63,381 bases of DNA from Natrinema mahii (GTDB taxonomy: Archaea; Halobacteriota; Halobacteria; Halobacteriales; Natrialbaceae), in contig JHUT02000012.1 of the NCBI GenBank assembly GCA_000690595.2, forward strand, positions 22,660 to 86,040, written 5' to 3'. A program made the position numbers and the translations under genes. Shown here in pieces: positions 26,695 through 35,482 of this stretch. Position 1 is the stretch's first letter. Each line of letters begins with the position of its first letter. The notes under the pieces are model-generated. The model was given only the letters and a program-made list of their open reading frames with translations. It was not told where the DNA came from and did no database searches.

Positions 26695-26780
26695 CTATAG
26701 TAGCCGCTGAAAGTCATTGCACACCTGATCGCACGAAAGCGTTGCGATCAGTGTGTAAATCGATTCAACGGCTACTATAG
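26695..26780. mobile_element. Palindromic MITE, copy 1
   Basis: An 86-bp element with ends ctatagtagccg and cggctactatag and an inner inverted repeat (tgatcgc/gcgatca). It folds into one long hairpin. A second copy differing at about 7 positions lies at 40917-41002. It has no coding capacity, so it would have to be moved by a transposase elsewhere. No clear target duplication was found. Confidence 0.8.
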
Positions 26781-26829
26781 TCGTCTCGAGCAGAGCGTGG
26801 GTTTTGCCGTGAACAGCAGCTAACGCGTC

Positions 26830-26960
26830 CTGCTATCTGGCAACAATGAGGGCCACACCCTCCCCAGCCGATTCACTCACTTCGTTCGTTCATCCCTCGC
26901 GCAATGTTCTCGCCCGCCTTCGTAAGTACTCAGGCGGCCGACAGCGCGCGCCACCGCACG
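26830..26960 (-). repeat. Dispersed intergenic repeat, copy D
   Basis: Minus-strand copy. Variable stem tcgcccgcct at 26910-26919 opposite aggcggccga at 26932-26941, 9 of 10 pairs. Otherwise the same blocks as copy C, in mirror orientation. Confidence 0.75.
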
Positions 26961-27097
26961 TCGATTGCCCGCCGTCGCCCGACTCGAGGGCGGCCCGTTG
27001 GCGGACAGTCTCTCTCTCTCTCCCCGCGGGACGCTCGAGCGATCGATGAATCGCCGCGACCGCGGCCTTTTTCGTATCGGCGTTCGAACCGGTAGCT

Positions 27098-27469
27098 ATG
27101 TCAGCGCTCCGCGACGCGTTGCGGGACCTCTCCGACGACGTCTTCTTCGATCTCCTCGAGAGCGAGGAGGCCTATCTCCTCGTCCTCGACGTCCCGGGAG
27201 TTGCCGCCGAGTCGCTCGAGGTCGCGATCGAGGACGGTCGCATCTCCATCGACGCCCAGCGGGAGAAAGACCCCGCCGGCGACTACCGCTATCTCGAGGA
27301 AAACCGGTCGCTGTTTCTCGAGATGGACCTTCCGCTGCCCGATGACGCCTCCGACGCCGGCGGCGAGGCGACGGTCGATCGGGGCGTCCTCGAGTTGCGG
27401 CTGCCGAAACGCGGGGCCGGCGAGGAGACGACGATCGATGTCGTCGACGAGGACGCCCAAACGGGGTGA
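27098..27469 (+). CDS. Hsp20/alpha-crystallin family small heat shock protein
   Basis: A 123-residue chaperone holding the alpha-crystallin domain (about 20-110): LLVLDVPGVAAESLEVAIEDGRISIDAQRE, then LFLEMDLPLPDD and the closing GVLELRLPKRG. The IXI-like tail is replaced by an acidic end. It should bind unfolded proteins in the cytoplasm. It runs directly into the ABC1 kinase gene in the same reading frame, separated only by its own TGA, so the two are co-transcribed. Confidence 0.85.
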   Translation: MSALRDALRDLSDDVFFDLLESEEAYLLVLDVPGVAAESLEVAIEDGRISIDAQREKDPAGDYRYLEENRSLFLEMDLPLPDDASDAGGEATVDRGVLELRLPKRGAGEETTIDVVDEDAQTG

Positions 27470-27535
27470 CCGAGGCTGGCCTCCCTCCGTGCGTACAAGC
27501 GGTTCGTCATCGTCGCCTGGCAGTTCCTCCCGCTG

Positions 27536-29182
27536 TTGCTGGCCTACGCTCGTGACCGGCGGCGCTTCCTGCTGTTCGGTCGCCGGCGGCGGGTCGATCC
27601 CGAGACCCATCGCCACCGGGCCGAGGTGTTGCTCGAGTCGCTGCTGACGCTCGGTCCGACGTTCATCAAACTGGGGCAGTTGCTCTCGACCCGCCCCGAT
27701 ATCCTCCCGCCGTCGTACGTCGACGTCCTCGCGTCGCTGCAAGACGACGTGCCGCCGGCCGGCTGGGACGAAGCGAAAGCGGTCCTCGAGGACGAACTCG
27801 GCCCCGTCGACGAGCGCTTCGCCGAGTTCGACACCGAGCCGATCAGCGGCGCGAGCCTGGGGCAAGTCTACCGCGCGCGCCTCGACGCCGAGAGCGAGCG
27901 CGAACGGGAGAGCAGTGACGGTACCGACCACCGCGATGTGGCGGTGAAGATCCGCCGACCGAACATCGAGTCGCTCGTGCAGGCGGACCTGCGGGTGATC
28001 AAGTGGTCCCTGCCGATCCTGCTGTCCTTCGTCGACGACGCCCGGTCGTTCTCGCTCGAGAACTTAGCCGAGGAGTTCTCGAAGACGATCCGCGAGGAGA
28101 TGGACTACGAACGCGAGGCCGAGATGCTCACCGAGATCCGGGCGAACTTCGCGGACGACGACCGCTTTCTCATCCCCGACGTGATCGAGAGCCACTCCGG
28201 CCCCCGCGTGCTGACCATGGAGTACGTCGAGGGGACGAAGATCAACGATGTCGAGGAACTCGAGCGCCGGGGGATCGACCGGACGCGGGTCGCGGAGAAC
28301 TTAGAGCGGTCCTACCTGCAGATGATCATGGACGACGGGGTCTTTCACGCCGATCCCCACCCCGGCAACCTCGCGGTGACCGACGACGGGCGGATCGTCT
28401 TTTACGACTTCGGCATGTCGGGCCGGGTCGACCCGTTCGTCCAGGAGAAGATCGTCGACTTCTATATCGCCGTGGCCAACCAGGACATCGACGGTATCCT
28501 CGACGCCTTAGTCGAGATCGGGACGCTCTCGCCGGAGGCCGATCGGGGCGTGATGGCCGAGGTCATGGAGATCGCCATCCAGGACGCCCGCGGCGAGGAC
28601 GTCGAGCAGTACCGGGTCAACCAGATCGTCGGGCAGGTCGAGGACTCGATCTACGAGTTCCCCCTTCGCCTCCCGAAGAACCTCGCGCTCGTCCTCCGGG
28701 TCGCGACCGTCGTCGAGGGCGTCTGCGTGACCTTAGACGAGGACTTCGATTTCATCTCGGTCGCGACCGACTACCTGACCGAGCAGGGCTACCGCGAGGA
28801 ATCGATCCGACAGTACATCGATCAGACGGGCGACCAACTCCGGCGGACCGGCCAGTCCCTGACCCGGATCGCCCCCAAGGCCGAGCGGGCCCTCGACCGA
28901 CTCGATCGCGACGACCTCTACGTCCGGATCGGCGTCGAGGACGAGTCGAACGTCTTCGAGAACCTCGCCAAGCGGCTCGTCTACGGCATGCTCCTGACGA
29001 TGTCGCTGTTCTCGATGGGCGTGCTGTACGCCCTCGAGGCCCCCCGGGCCTCGATCGTCGCGGCGGTCTTCTCGGTGGTCATCCTGATCCAGCTCTATCG
29101 GTCGTTCCGCTCGGCCACGGGAATCGGTTCCCGGCCGCAGTTCACGCGACAGAACCTCCGCCAGCGCCGCGGCGAGGAGTAA
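27536..29182 (+). CDS. ABC1 (AarF/UbiB/ADCK) family kinase-like protein
   Basis: A 548-residue atypical kinase with C-terminal membrane helices. Family motifs are KLGQLLSTRPDILP (the KxGQ helix), GQVYRARL (A-rich loop region), VAVKIRRP (ATP lysine), HADPHPGNLAV and YDFGMSG (catalytic and metal sites). About the last 80 residues include two hydrophobic helices. Homologues support isoprenoid quinone synthesis. Odd start: the only canonical in-frame start is TTG at 27536. Family-like sequence (SLRAYKRFVIVAWQFLPLL) extends upstream to about 27476, where only a CTG is available before the Hsp20 TGA. A GTG overlapping that TGA (27466) is in another frame, so a one-base indel or a CTG start is possible. 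Confidence 0.85.
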   Translation: MLAYARDRRRFLLFGRRRRVDPETHRHRAEVLLESLLTLGPTFIKLGQLLSTRPDILPPSYVDVLASLQDDVPPAGWDEAKAVLEDELGPVDERFAEFDTEPISGASLGQVYRARLDAESERERESSDGTDHRDVAVKIRRPNIESLVQADLRVIKWSLPILLSFVDDARSFSLENLAEEFSKTIREEMDYEREAEMLTEIRANFADDDRFLIPDVIESHSGPRVLTMEYVEGTKINDVEELERRGIDRTRVAENLERSYLQMIMDDGVFHADPHPGNLAVTDDGRIVFYDFGMSGRVDPFVQEKIVDFYIAVANQDIDGILDALVEIGTLSPEADRGVMAEVMEIAIQDARGEDVEQYRVNQIVGQVEDSIYEFPLRLPKNLALVLRVATVVEGVCVTLDEDFDFISVATDYLTEQGYREESIRQYIDQTGDQLRRTGQSLTRIAPKAERALDRLDRDDLYVRIGVEDESNVFENLAKRLVYGMLLTMSLFSMGVLYALEAPRASIVAAVFSVVILIQLYRSFRSATGIGSRPQFTRQNLRQRRGEE

Positions 29183-29225
29183 CGGGACCGCAAACGTCCT
29201 TCCGTCCCGCCCCCGTAGGACCGGT

Positions 29226-30314
29226 ATGGAGTACGACCGGATCGCCGACCGCTCGGTGTCGATCGACGGCGTCTCGACGGCCCGCCTTGAGCGCGAGACG
29301 ACCAGTGAGTTTACCCGGGTAACGACGGTTATCTCGCTGTCCGGGCCCGCGCCGAACGGGGACGGGACCGTCACGGGACGCGGCGAGGACGTCACCTACG
29401 AAACTGCCGATCACGACCGGCTGGCCGAGACCGGCCTGCCGGATCTCACCGGGACGTACACGCTCGATGGCTTCGCCGACCGGCTCGACGATCTCGACCT
29501 GTTCCCCGGCGGCGCGCCGGATCGCGAGGTGTTCCGGAACTACCGCCGCTGGGGCCTCGAGAGCGCCGCCCTTGACCTGGCGCTCCGACAGACCGAAACC
29601 GACCTCGGGAGCGTCCTCGATCGAACCCCCGATCCCGTCCGGTTCGTCGCCAGCACCCGGCTGGGCGACCCGCCGACGGCCGATCGGCTCGCGGAACTGC
29701 GCGAGCGGGGTCCGGCCCTCGAATTCAAGCTCGACCCGACGCCCGAGTGGGACGCGGCCCTCGTCGACGCGATCGACGAGGCGGTCGGCACCGACGCCGT
29801 CCGCATTCTGGATCTGAAAGGCCACTACGAGGGAACCGACGTCGACGTGCCGGCCGACCCAGAGCTGTACGAACGCGTCCTCGAGGCCTTCCCCGAGGCC
29901 GTCGTCGAGGATCCCGCGCTGACCGACGAGACCCGGCCACTGTTCGACGACCCTGCCGTCCGAGAACGCGTCTCCTGGGACGCGCCGATCCACGGCGTCG
30001 ACGATATCGAGGCGCTGCCGTGGGAGCCCGACTGGCTCAATATCAAACCCTCCCGCTTTGGCTCGTTCGAGTCCCTGTGCGAGACGCTGCGCTACTGCGA
30101 CGAGCATGACATTCGACGCTACGGCGGCGGGCAGTTCGAACTCGGGATCGGTCGCGCCCACCTCCAGACGCTGGCCGCGATCGGCTACCCCGACGGTCCC
30201 AACGACGTCGCGCCGCGGGCGTACAACGACCCTGAGGTCGCGGACGGACTGCCGGCGAGCCCGCTCGAGCCTGCGACGGATACCGTCGGGTTCGGCCCGT
30301 CATTTGACGGCTGA
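29226..30314 (+). CDS. Enolase-superfamily (mandelate racemase/o-succinylbenzoate synthase-like) protein
   Basis: A 362-residue protein with the two-domain layout of the enolase superfamily. The N-terminal alpha+beta cap is about 1-120. The barrel contains ALEFKLDPTPEWD, ILDLKGHYEGT, AVVEDPAL and LNIKPSRFGSFES. The usual three metal acids are not clearly in place, so it may bind metal atypically or be catalytically diverged. It could work in menaquinone synthesis or sugar-acid metabolism; neighbours do not decide. The start is ATG 29226, 43 bp after the ABC1 gene. Confidence 0.65.
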   Translation: MEYDRIADRSVSIDGVSTARLERETTSEFTRVTTVISLSGPAPNGDGTVTGRGEDVTYETADHDRLAETGLPDLTGTYTLDGFADRLDDLDLFPGGAPDREVFRNYRRWGLESAALDLALRQTETDLGSVLDRTPDPVRFVASTRLGDPPTADRLAELRERGPALEFKLDPTPEWDAALVDAIDEAVGTDAVRILDLKGHYEGTDVDVPADPELYERVLEAFPEAVVEDPALTDETRPLFDDPAVRERVSWDAPIHGVDDIEALPWEPDWLNIKPSRFGSFESLCETLRYCDEHDIRRYGGGQFELGIGRAHLQTLAAIGYPDGPNDVAPRAYNDPEVADGLPASPLEPATDTVGFGPSFDG

Positions 30315-30414
30315 ACGGCCGCTGGGTCGATCGACGTTCGAGTCCCCAACTGGTCGGCCAGCAACACTTTACTCGTGTGACCGCAATCGAAGATGTCCGG
30401 GTTGGACTGGATGG

Positions 30415-31845
30415 ATGTCAGCTACCCACCCCTAAAGGGTGGGCTTGTCAGTGGACTCTCGTTCTACCGACACGGGAGTGTCGGACGCCACTTCAGTAGC
30501 GTTCACGGTCATCACCCCTGACTTCAGGGCGTACTGACAGAACACCCCTCCAGCGGGGGACTTCTGCCCCTGCTGGAGATTGAGCGCGAGTTTTCGTGCC
30601 ACGTTCTTCGCCGCGTTATAGTCCGCGTTCGCCGTGTACTCACAGTCAAGACACTCGAAGTGCTGGTCGTCGCGGTTTTCCTCCAGCGTACACCCGCACT
30701 TCGAGCATTGCTGGCTCGTGTACTGTGGATGTACCGTGTCCACGACGATACCGTACTCGTCGGCCTTGTACTCGACCATCTTCTGGAGCGCGTTGAACGC
30801 CCACTGCTGGAACTTCTTGCCGTCGCTGATACGCTCTCGAATCCGTTCCAAGTTCTCGAACGCGATATGCGTACACTCGTGGCGGCGGGCCTCCCCGACG
30901 ATGGCCTTCGAACATTGGTGGAGGTAGTCTTCGCTCCAGCGTCCGAACCTGCCACCGAGACGTTGGAAGGCCAGGTGGGAACTCCGTGTACCCGTCTGTT
31001 GCAGGTTAACACGCCGCTTTTCGAACTCGCGGCGTCGATGATTAAGGTAGTCGGCGTTGCCGATGAACCTACCCGTGCTGGTCACGGCGATATGGTCGTT
31101 GACGTTGCAGTCCACGCCAAGGACGTTCGAATCCTCGGCTTTCTCAGGACTGTCCACGTCAGGTTTCCGCTCCATTGTTGCGTGCAGGTAGAACTCATCG
31201 GCTTCACTGTCGTAGTGGACGGTACTGGTTGAGAAGGAGTAGTCTTCATTCAGCAGGTACTCGCCGTGCGGCGTGCCATCGGGATTCTCAGGAAGATCGT
31301 ACTCGCATTCGACCCTGTCGTTGACGGTGGCGAGACTCACCTTGTCGCGATAGTACGTCGCCGCTCGCTTGTCATAGACGATGCTGAATGTGTCGTACTC
31401 TGGCTTGCTGGTGTTTTCGCCGTCAGCGAGTCGGTCAACGCAGTTGTCGATGTCGTCGGTGGCGCGTTTGATGGCTTTCTGTACGAGATTCGCGTGCAAC
31501 CCGTCGGTTTCCTCGCGGAGGGCGTCGTAGATGGCGGCTTCGGCCTCGCTTTTGCTGGTTACGCAGTTCTCGTCGGGATAGCGCCACGCCCAGTCTGCGG
31601 TGCGGTTCGCGCAGTATTGGAATTTTGTGTTGGTGGCGTGGAGGTCACTCTTGCGGTCGGCGGGAACGTCGAGTCGGACGCGCACGGTTCGCGTTACCTC
31701 CCACGCCATCTATCTCACAGTAACGCTCACTCTTTATTAATAATTTTGAATAGCGGGGAGAGTCGGCAATGCTGTCTCGGTGGTTTGTGTAATGTGGCTT
31801 ACGCGCTTTCTCTCACCCCTTCAGGGAGGGGCTTACGCGCTGTTA
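30415..31845 (-). mobile_element. IS200/IS605-group element carrying only tnpB
   Basis: Boundaries are approximate. At the tnpB 3' side a hairpin with arms cccaccc (30425-30431) and gggtggg (30437-30443) contains the tnpB stop codon in its loop. At the other end a hairpin (cccct/agggg, 31816-31831) is flanked by an exact 12-bp direct repeat ggcttacgcgct at 31796-31807 and 31830-31841. No tnpA is present, so movement would need one in trans. The element sits between the enolase-like gene and the aIF5A gene. Confidence 0.6.
30432..31709 (-). CDS. tnpB: RNA-guided endonuclease TnpB
   Basis: A 425-residue TnpB of the IS605 OrfB type. The RuvC-like triad appears complete: Asp200 in VLGVDCNVND, Glu284 in IAFENLE and Asp362 in NADYNAAKN. 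The zinc finger has Cys334, Cys337, Cys352 and Cys355 (CSKCG, CLDCEY). TnpB proteins use an RNA from the element 3' end to guide DNA cutting that keeps the transposon at its site. The frame is intact and lower in GC than its neighbours, so it may be functional. The guide RNA should overlap the 3' end of the gene and run past the hairpin at 30425-30443. Confidence 0.92.
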   Translation of the reverse strand: MAWEVTRTVRVRLDVPADRKSDLHATNTKFQYCANRTADWAWRYPDENCVTSKSEAEAAIYDALREETDGLHANLVQKAIKRATDDIDNCVDRLADGENTSKPEYDTFSIVYDKRAATYYRDKVSLATVNDRVECEYDLPENPDGTPHGEYLLNEDYSFSTSTVHYDSEADEFYLHATMERKPDVDSPEKAEDSNVLGVDCNVNDHIAVTSTGRFIGNADYLNHRRREFEKRRVNLQQTGTRSSHLAFQRLGGRFGRWSEDYLHQCSKAIVGEARRHECTHIAFENLERIRERISDGKKFQQWAFNALQKMVEYKADEYGIVVDTVHPQYTSQQCSKCGCTLEENRDDQHFECLDCEYTANADYNAAKNVARKLALNLQQGQKSPAGGVFCQYALKSGVMTVNATEVASDTPVSVERESTDKPTL

Positions 31846-32042
31846 TCGCTGTGAATTTTACCCGGACGCTCGCCCAGTTACGGTCATTCCTATGAAAACC
31901 TGTAGGTTTGCTGTCCGGCGATCTGTCCCTGCCCGTACGGGGAGATCGATGCCCCGCCGGCCGGGCCCGCGTCGGGGCTCGGGGCAACCGTCGCGGAACG
32001 CCCCTGTTAGCACATCGAACGCACGCCAGCGGCCATTCCAAA

Positions 32043-32049
32043 CGGTTTA
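32043..32049 (+). promoter_or_regulatory. TATA-like box for aIF5A
   Basis: ggtttat lies about 27-33 nt before the ATG at 32076. The preceding 200 bp between the TnpB element and this box are GC-rich with small hairpins and no gene. Confidence 0.45.
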
Positions 32050-32075
32050 TGCACGTCGATTGATTACGCCGGGAC

Positions 32076-32450
32076 ATGGCGAAACAGCAGACCGAAGTTC
32101 GCGATCTCCAGGAAGGCAGCTACGTCATGATCGAGGACACACCGTGTAAGATCAACGCCTACTCGACGGCCAAGCCGGGCAAACACGGCAGCGCCAAGGC
32201 CCGCGTCGAGGCTGAGGGCGTCTTCGACGGTAAGAAACGCTCGCTCTCCCAGCCCGTCGACGCGAAGATCTGGGTCCCGATCATCGAGCGCAAGAACGGG
32301 CAGGTCGTCTCCGTCGACGGCTCGGACATGCAGGTCATGGACCTCGAAACGTACGAGACGATCACGATGCGGGTCCCCGAGGACATCGATGTCTCCCCCG
32401 ACGAGAACATCGAGTACCTCGAGATGGAAGACCAGCGAAAGATCGTCTAA
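32076..32450 (+). CDS. Translation initiation factor 5A
   Basis: A 124-residue aIF5A that helps ribosomes past difficult peptide bonds. The hypusine loop is [12 protein letters not shown], with Lys36 the predicted modification site, in the N-terminal SH3-like domain; the C-terminal OB domain begins near residue 70. The stop codon overlaps the ATG of the agmatinase gene by one base (TAATG). In haloarchaea the lysine is modified from agmatine, so the overlap joins substrate protein and modifying enzyme. Confidence 0.95.
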   Translation: MAKQQTEVRDLQEGSYVMIEDTPCKINAYSTAKPGKHGSAKARVEAEGVFDGKKRSLSQPVDAKIWVPIIERKNGQVVSVDGSDMQVMDLETYETITMRVPEDIDVSPDENIEYLEMEDQRKIV

Positions 32451-33298
32451 TGTTTCCCGGGGCGACCGACGACGGCGAGGGAACCGACGCGGCGGACGCT
32501 GCCGACCGTGGAGTCGCGAACTTCGTGGTCGTCGGTGCGCCCCTGGACGCCACGACGACCTTTCAGCCGGGGACCCGATTCGGTCCCCGACGGATCCGTT
32601 CGTTTGCCGAACCGTTCGACGACTACGACCACCGGACGGACCAGCACTTCTCCGAGCTGGGCGTCGTCGACCGCGGCGACGTCCGCGCGTGGAACGACGT
32701 CGAAGCCTACCTCGAGTATCTCACGAGTACGCTCCGCGAGGCCGTTTGGGACGACGCCGTCCCGCTGACGCTGGGCGGGGAACACACCGTCTCGCTCGCG
32801 GGCGCACGCGCAGTCGAACCCGAGGTGGTCGTCTGTTGTGACGCCCACCTCGACCTGTACGACGCCTACGACGGCGAGCGGTTCTCACACGCCGCCGTCA
32901 CCCGGCGGATCCTCGAGGACGTCGACTCGGTCGAAGAGGTCGTCCTGCTCGGCATCCGCACGGGCAGCGAGAGCGAGTGGGACCGAGCCGCTGCCGACGA
33001 CGTGACCGTCGTTCCCCCCGAAGACGTGGGCGACTGGACGCCCGACGGCCGACTCGCGGACCGCGAGGTCTACCTGAGCGTCGACATCGACGCCGCCGAC
33101 CCCGGCTACGCGCCGGGGACGGGCACGAAAGAGCCGTTCGGGCTCGAGCCCCGCGAACTCCGCGACGTGGTGCGCGACGTGGCACCGCAGGCCGGCGGGT
33201 TCGACGTGGTCGAGGTCAACGACCGCGACGACGGGCAGGCGGCCGCACTCGCGGCGAAACTGGTTCGGGAGTTCGTCTTTTCGCACGCCGATGGGTGA
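32450..33298 (+). CDS. speB: Agmatinase (ureohydrolase family), probably for hypusine formation
   Basis: A 282-residue dimanganese ureohydrolase. Metal ligands are His112 in LTLGGEHTVS, Asp131/His133/Asp135 in CCDAHLDLYD and the pair of Asp in LSVDIDAADPGYAPGTG. It cleaves agmatine, or the agmatine adduct on aIF5A, to release urea. Work on Haloferax found an agmatinase-like gene next to the aIF5A gene to be required for the modification, and the one-base overlap here fits that role. The alternative is general polyamine metabolism. Confidence 0.92.
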   Translation: MFPGATDDGEGTDAADAADRGVANFVVVGAPLDATTTFQPGTRFGPRRIRSFAEPFDDYDHRTDQHFSELGVVDRGDVRAWNDVEAYLEYLTSTLREAVWDDAVPLTLGGEHTVSLAGARAVEPEVVVCCDAHLDLYDAYDGERFSHAAVTRRILEDVDSVEEVVLLGIRTGSESEWDRAAADDVTVVPPEDVGDWTPDGRLADREVYLSVDIDAADPGYAPGTGTKEPFGLEPRELRDVVRDVAPQAGGFDVVEVNDRDDGQAAALAAKLVREFVFSHADG

Positions 33299-33325
33299 CC
33301 ATCGGTTCGCTCTCCGTCGGTGTAC

Positions 33326-33527
33326 TGCGGTGGCGCGTGCTGAGCGACAGTGAGCCACGAGGCCCGACCGTCGGGAGGGCCTCGGTACTGCGAACGGTGA
33401 CCGCAGGGAACCGTGAGCCGACGGCGAACTGTCGTTCGAAGCCGCGCGAGGGATGAGCGAGTGAGCGGAGCGAACGAGCGAATCGGCTGGGAAGGGTGTG
33501 GTACCTCCGTGGTGCCACGATAGCAGA
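33326..33527 (+). repeat. Dispersed intergenic repeat, copy E
   Basis: Opening tgcggtggcgcgtgctg, close gtgccacgatagcagaa. The variable stem is gagcgacagt (33342-33351) opposite actgtcgttc (33428-33437), 10 pairs including one G-U. The loop is expanded to about 75 nt with further inner pairing. It fills most of the 320-bp spacer between speB and the NUDIX gene. Confidence 0.75.
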
Positions 33528-33618
33528 AGGGGCTCTCGGGCTTCCAGTTTCATGACCGACTCGAGACACCGTCGAGGAGAGCGTACACCCTTTTCACGCT
33601 CCGAGCGAATCCCCGCGT

Positions 33619-34107
33619 ATGATCGAGGCGACGCTGTGTTTCCCGCTCCGGAACGACGGTGGCGACGCCGACGAGGTCCTCCTCATCGAGAAACGCCGCG
33701 GTCTGGGCGAGGGCTGGTACAACGGCCCCGGCGGGAAACTCGAGACCGGAGAGACCCCCCGCGAGTGTGCCGTCCGCGAGACGCGCGAGGAGGTCGGCCT
33801 CGAGGTCACGGACCTCGCAAAGGCCGGCGAACTCACCTTCCTGCTCGACGGCGAGGGCCACACGCGCTGTCACGTCTACCGCACCCGGTCGTTCGCCGGC
33901 GAGCCGACCGCCTCCGAGGAGGCCTATCCCGAGTGGGTCACCGTCGACGACGTGCCCTACGACCGGATGTGGGACGACGACCACCTCTGGCTGCCCGGCG
34001 TTCTCGCGGGGAACACCGTGGCCGGCGAGTTCCGGTTCGAGGGCGGCGAGCCCTTAGACGAGGCCGATTTCGTCGATCACGACCTCGAGTGGGACGTATC
34101 GTTCTGA
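33619..34107 (+). CDS. NUDIX hydrolase, 8-oxo-dGTP diphosphatase-like
   Basis: A 162-residue NUDIX protein. The Nudix box is complete: GGKLETGETPRECAVRETRE followed by EVGL. The preceding GEGWYNGPGGKLE and the C-terminal DRMWDDDHLWLPGVLAG are typical of MutT/MTH1-like enzymes that clean oxidised purine nucleotides, so 8-oxo-dGTP hydrolysis is the likely job. It ends 22 bp before the stop of the convergent oxidoreductase gene. Confidence 0.85.
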   Translation: MIEATLCFPLRNDGGDADEVLLIEKRRGLGEGWYNGPGGKLETGETPRECAVRETREEVGLEVTDLAKAGELTFLLDGEGHTRCHVYRTRSFAGEPTASEEAYPEWVTVDDVPYDRMWDDDHLWLPGVLAGNTVAGEFRFEGGEPLDEADFVDHDLEWDVSF

Positions 34108-34129
34108 CCCGCGGCCGATACCGACGCCG

Positions 34130-35104
34130 CTAGGGCTTCAGGACGATCTTCCCGGAACTCTTCCGGTCCTCGATGTACTGGTGGGCCTCGGCGGCGTCCT
34201 CGAGCGCGAAGGATTCGCCCAGAATAACCTCGAGGTCGCCGCTCGCGAACCCGTCGGTGAGTTCGGGGATCGCTTTCATGACCCGGTCCGGGTCGTGCAT
34301 GGTGGCCTGCCCGAGGTGGAATCCCTTGACCGTCTTGTTCTCGAAGAGCAGCCGCTGGTTGCTCACTTCTGCGGGGACGCCGCTTGCCACGCCGTAGGTG
34401 ACCATGCGTCCGAAGTGGCTCATCGCGTCGAGGCTGCGATCGAAGACGTCGTCGCCGACGCTCTCTAAGACGAGGTCGACGCCCTCGCCATCGGTCTCGG
34501 CCTCGACGACCTCGCGGAAGTCCGTCTCGGTGTAGTTGATCGGGTGATCACAGCCTAACTCGGCTGCGAGGTCGAGTTTCTCCTGTGTACTCGCGGTGCC
34601 GAAGACCGCCGCGCCGTGGTTCGACGCCAGCTGGACGGCGGCCGTGCCGACCCCGCCCGCGGCGGCCTGAATCAGGACGGACTCGTCCGGCTCGAGACCG
34701 CCCCACTCGAACAGACTCGCGTGAGCGGTGAGGAACTGGACGGGGAAGCCGGCGGCCTCGTCGAAGCTCATCGCCTCGGGGACCGGAAAGAGCAGGGCCG
34801 CCGGGGCGGTGACGTACTCCGCGTAGCCACCGGTATCGAGCATGCCGACGACACGGTCGCCGACCGAGAGATCGTCGACGCCCTCGCCGACCGCGTCGAC
34901 CGTTCCCGCGGCCTCCATGCCGGGAACGTAGGGGGCTTCGGGTCCGTCCGGGTAGTGACCCCGTCGCTGCATGATGTCCGCGAAGTTGATTCCCGCGGCC
35001 TCGATCTCGATCCGGACCTCGCCCGCGCCGGGTTCGGGCGTCGGGACGTCGACGACCGATAGTTCGTCGCTGTCGCCGTAGGACTCGACTTCGATTGCCT
35101 TCAT
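34130..35104 (-). CDS. Quinone oxidoreductase family protein (zinc-free MDR)
   Basis: A 324-residue medium-chain dehydrogenase/reductase. The NADPH-binding Rossmann motif is AAAGGVGTAAVQLA near residues 143-156. The N-terminal GroES-like domain includes AGINFADIMQRRGHYP and PGMEAAGTVDAVGEGV. The catalytic and structural zinc cysteines of alcohol dehydrogenases are absent, so it belongs with the zeta-crystallin-like quinone reductases. It probably reduces quinones or enones with NADPH. It is divergent from proS across about 380 bp. Confidence 0.87.
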   Translation of the reverse strand: MKAIEVESYGDSDELSVVDVPTPEPGAGEVRIEIEAAGINFADIMQRRGHYPDGPEAPYVPGMEAAGTVDAVGEGVDDLSVGDRVVGMLDTGGYAEYVTAPAALLFPVPEAMSFDEAAGFPVQFLTAHASLFEWGGLEPDESVLIQAAAGGVGTAAVQLASNHGAAVFGTASTQEKLDLAAELGCDHPINYTETDFREVVEAETDGEGVDLVLESVGDDVFDRSLDAMSHFGRMVTYGVASGVPAEVSNQRLLFENKTVKGFHLGQATMHDPDRVMKAIPELTDGFASGDLEVILGESFALEDAAEAHQYIEDRKSSGKIVLKP

Positions 35105-35482
35105 GTCGCTCCCCTATAAGACGGTCGCGTCCATAAACCTGTGAGAACCGGATGAAACGAAGCGAGGGTTTCCGAGGTTTCCACACCGATCGCTGTCGGC
35201 GGACGTGACTGCTCGAGTCGCCCGCGGTCCCGCCGGTATCGGTTCGGTGGTGGATGCGGGGACGATAGCTGGCGCTCGAGAGTGTTAGAGAGACGGTGTA
35301 GGTCGGACAGCGGAACCGCCACGGAAACCGCGACGGCTGAAAGGGGCCGGCCGACCGTGCCGCCTACTCCCACCGAGTGGCCATCGGTACAAAACACCTC
35401 CGGTACGCGGACCCGGACGGCGGCCGCGAGCGGGCGTTGCCCTTCGCATGGTTTAAGCCCGCGCTGACTGCATGTCGTACTA
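35105..35482. other. 378-bp spacer upstream of proS
   Basis: No gene found. A TATA-like gtttaag at about 35452 lies about 30 nt before the proS ATG at 35483. Nothing else is evident in the remainder. Confidence 0.4.

Larger units (their letters stand above)
26433..27097. other. 665-bp gene-free spacer made of three repeats
   Basis: Holds, in order, dispersed repeat copy C (+), an 86-bp palindromic MITE and dispersed repeat copy D (-), so the two large repeats face each other tail to tail around the MITE. No gene is visible. The last 60 bp presumably contain the Hsp20 promoter. Confidence 0.6.

Noticed and set aside
26433-27097. CRISPR array in the repeat-rich spacer
   Set aside because: The repeats are long, few, in opposite orientations and not regularly spaced; no cas genes nearby.
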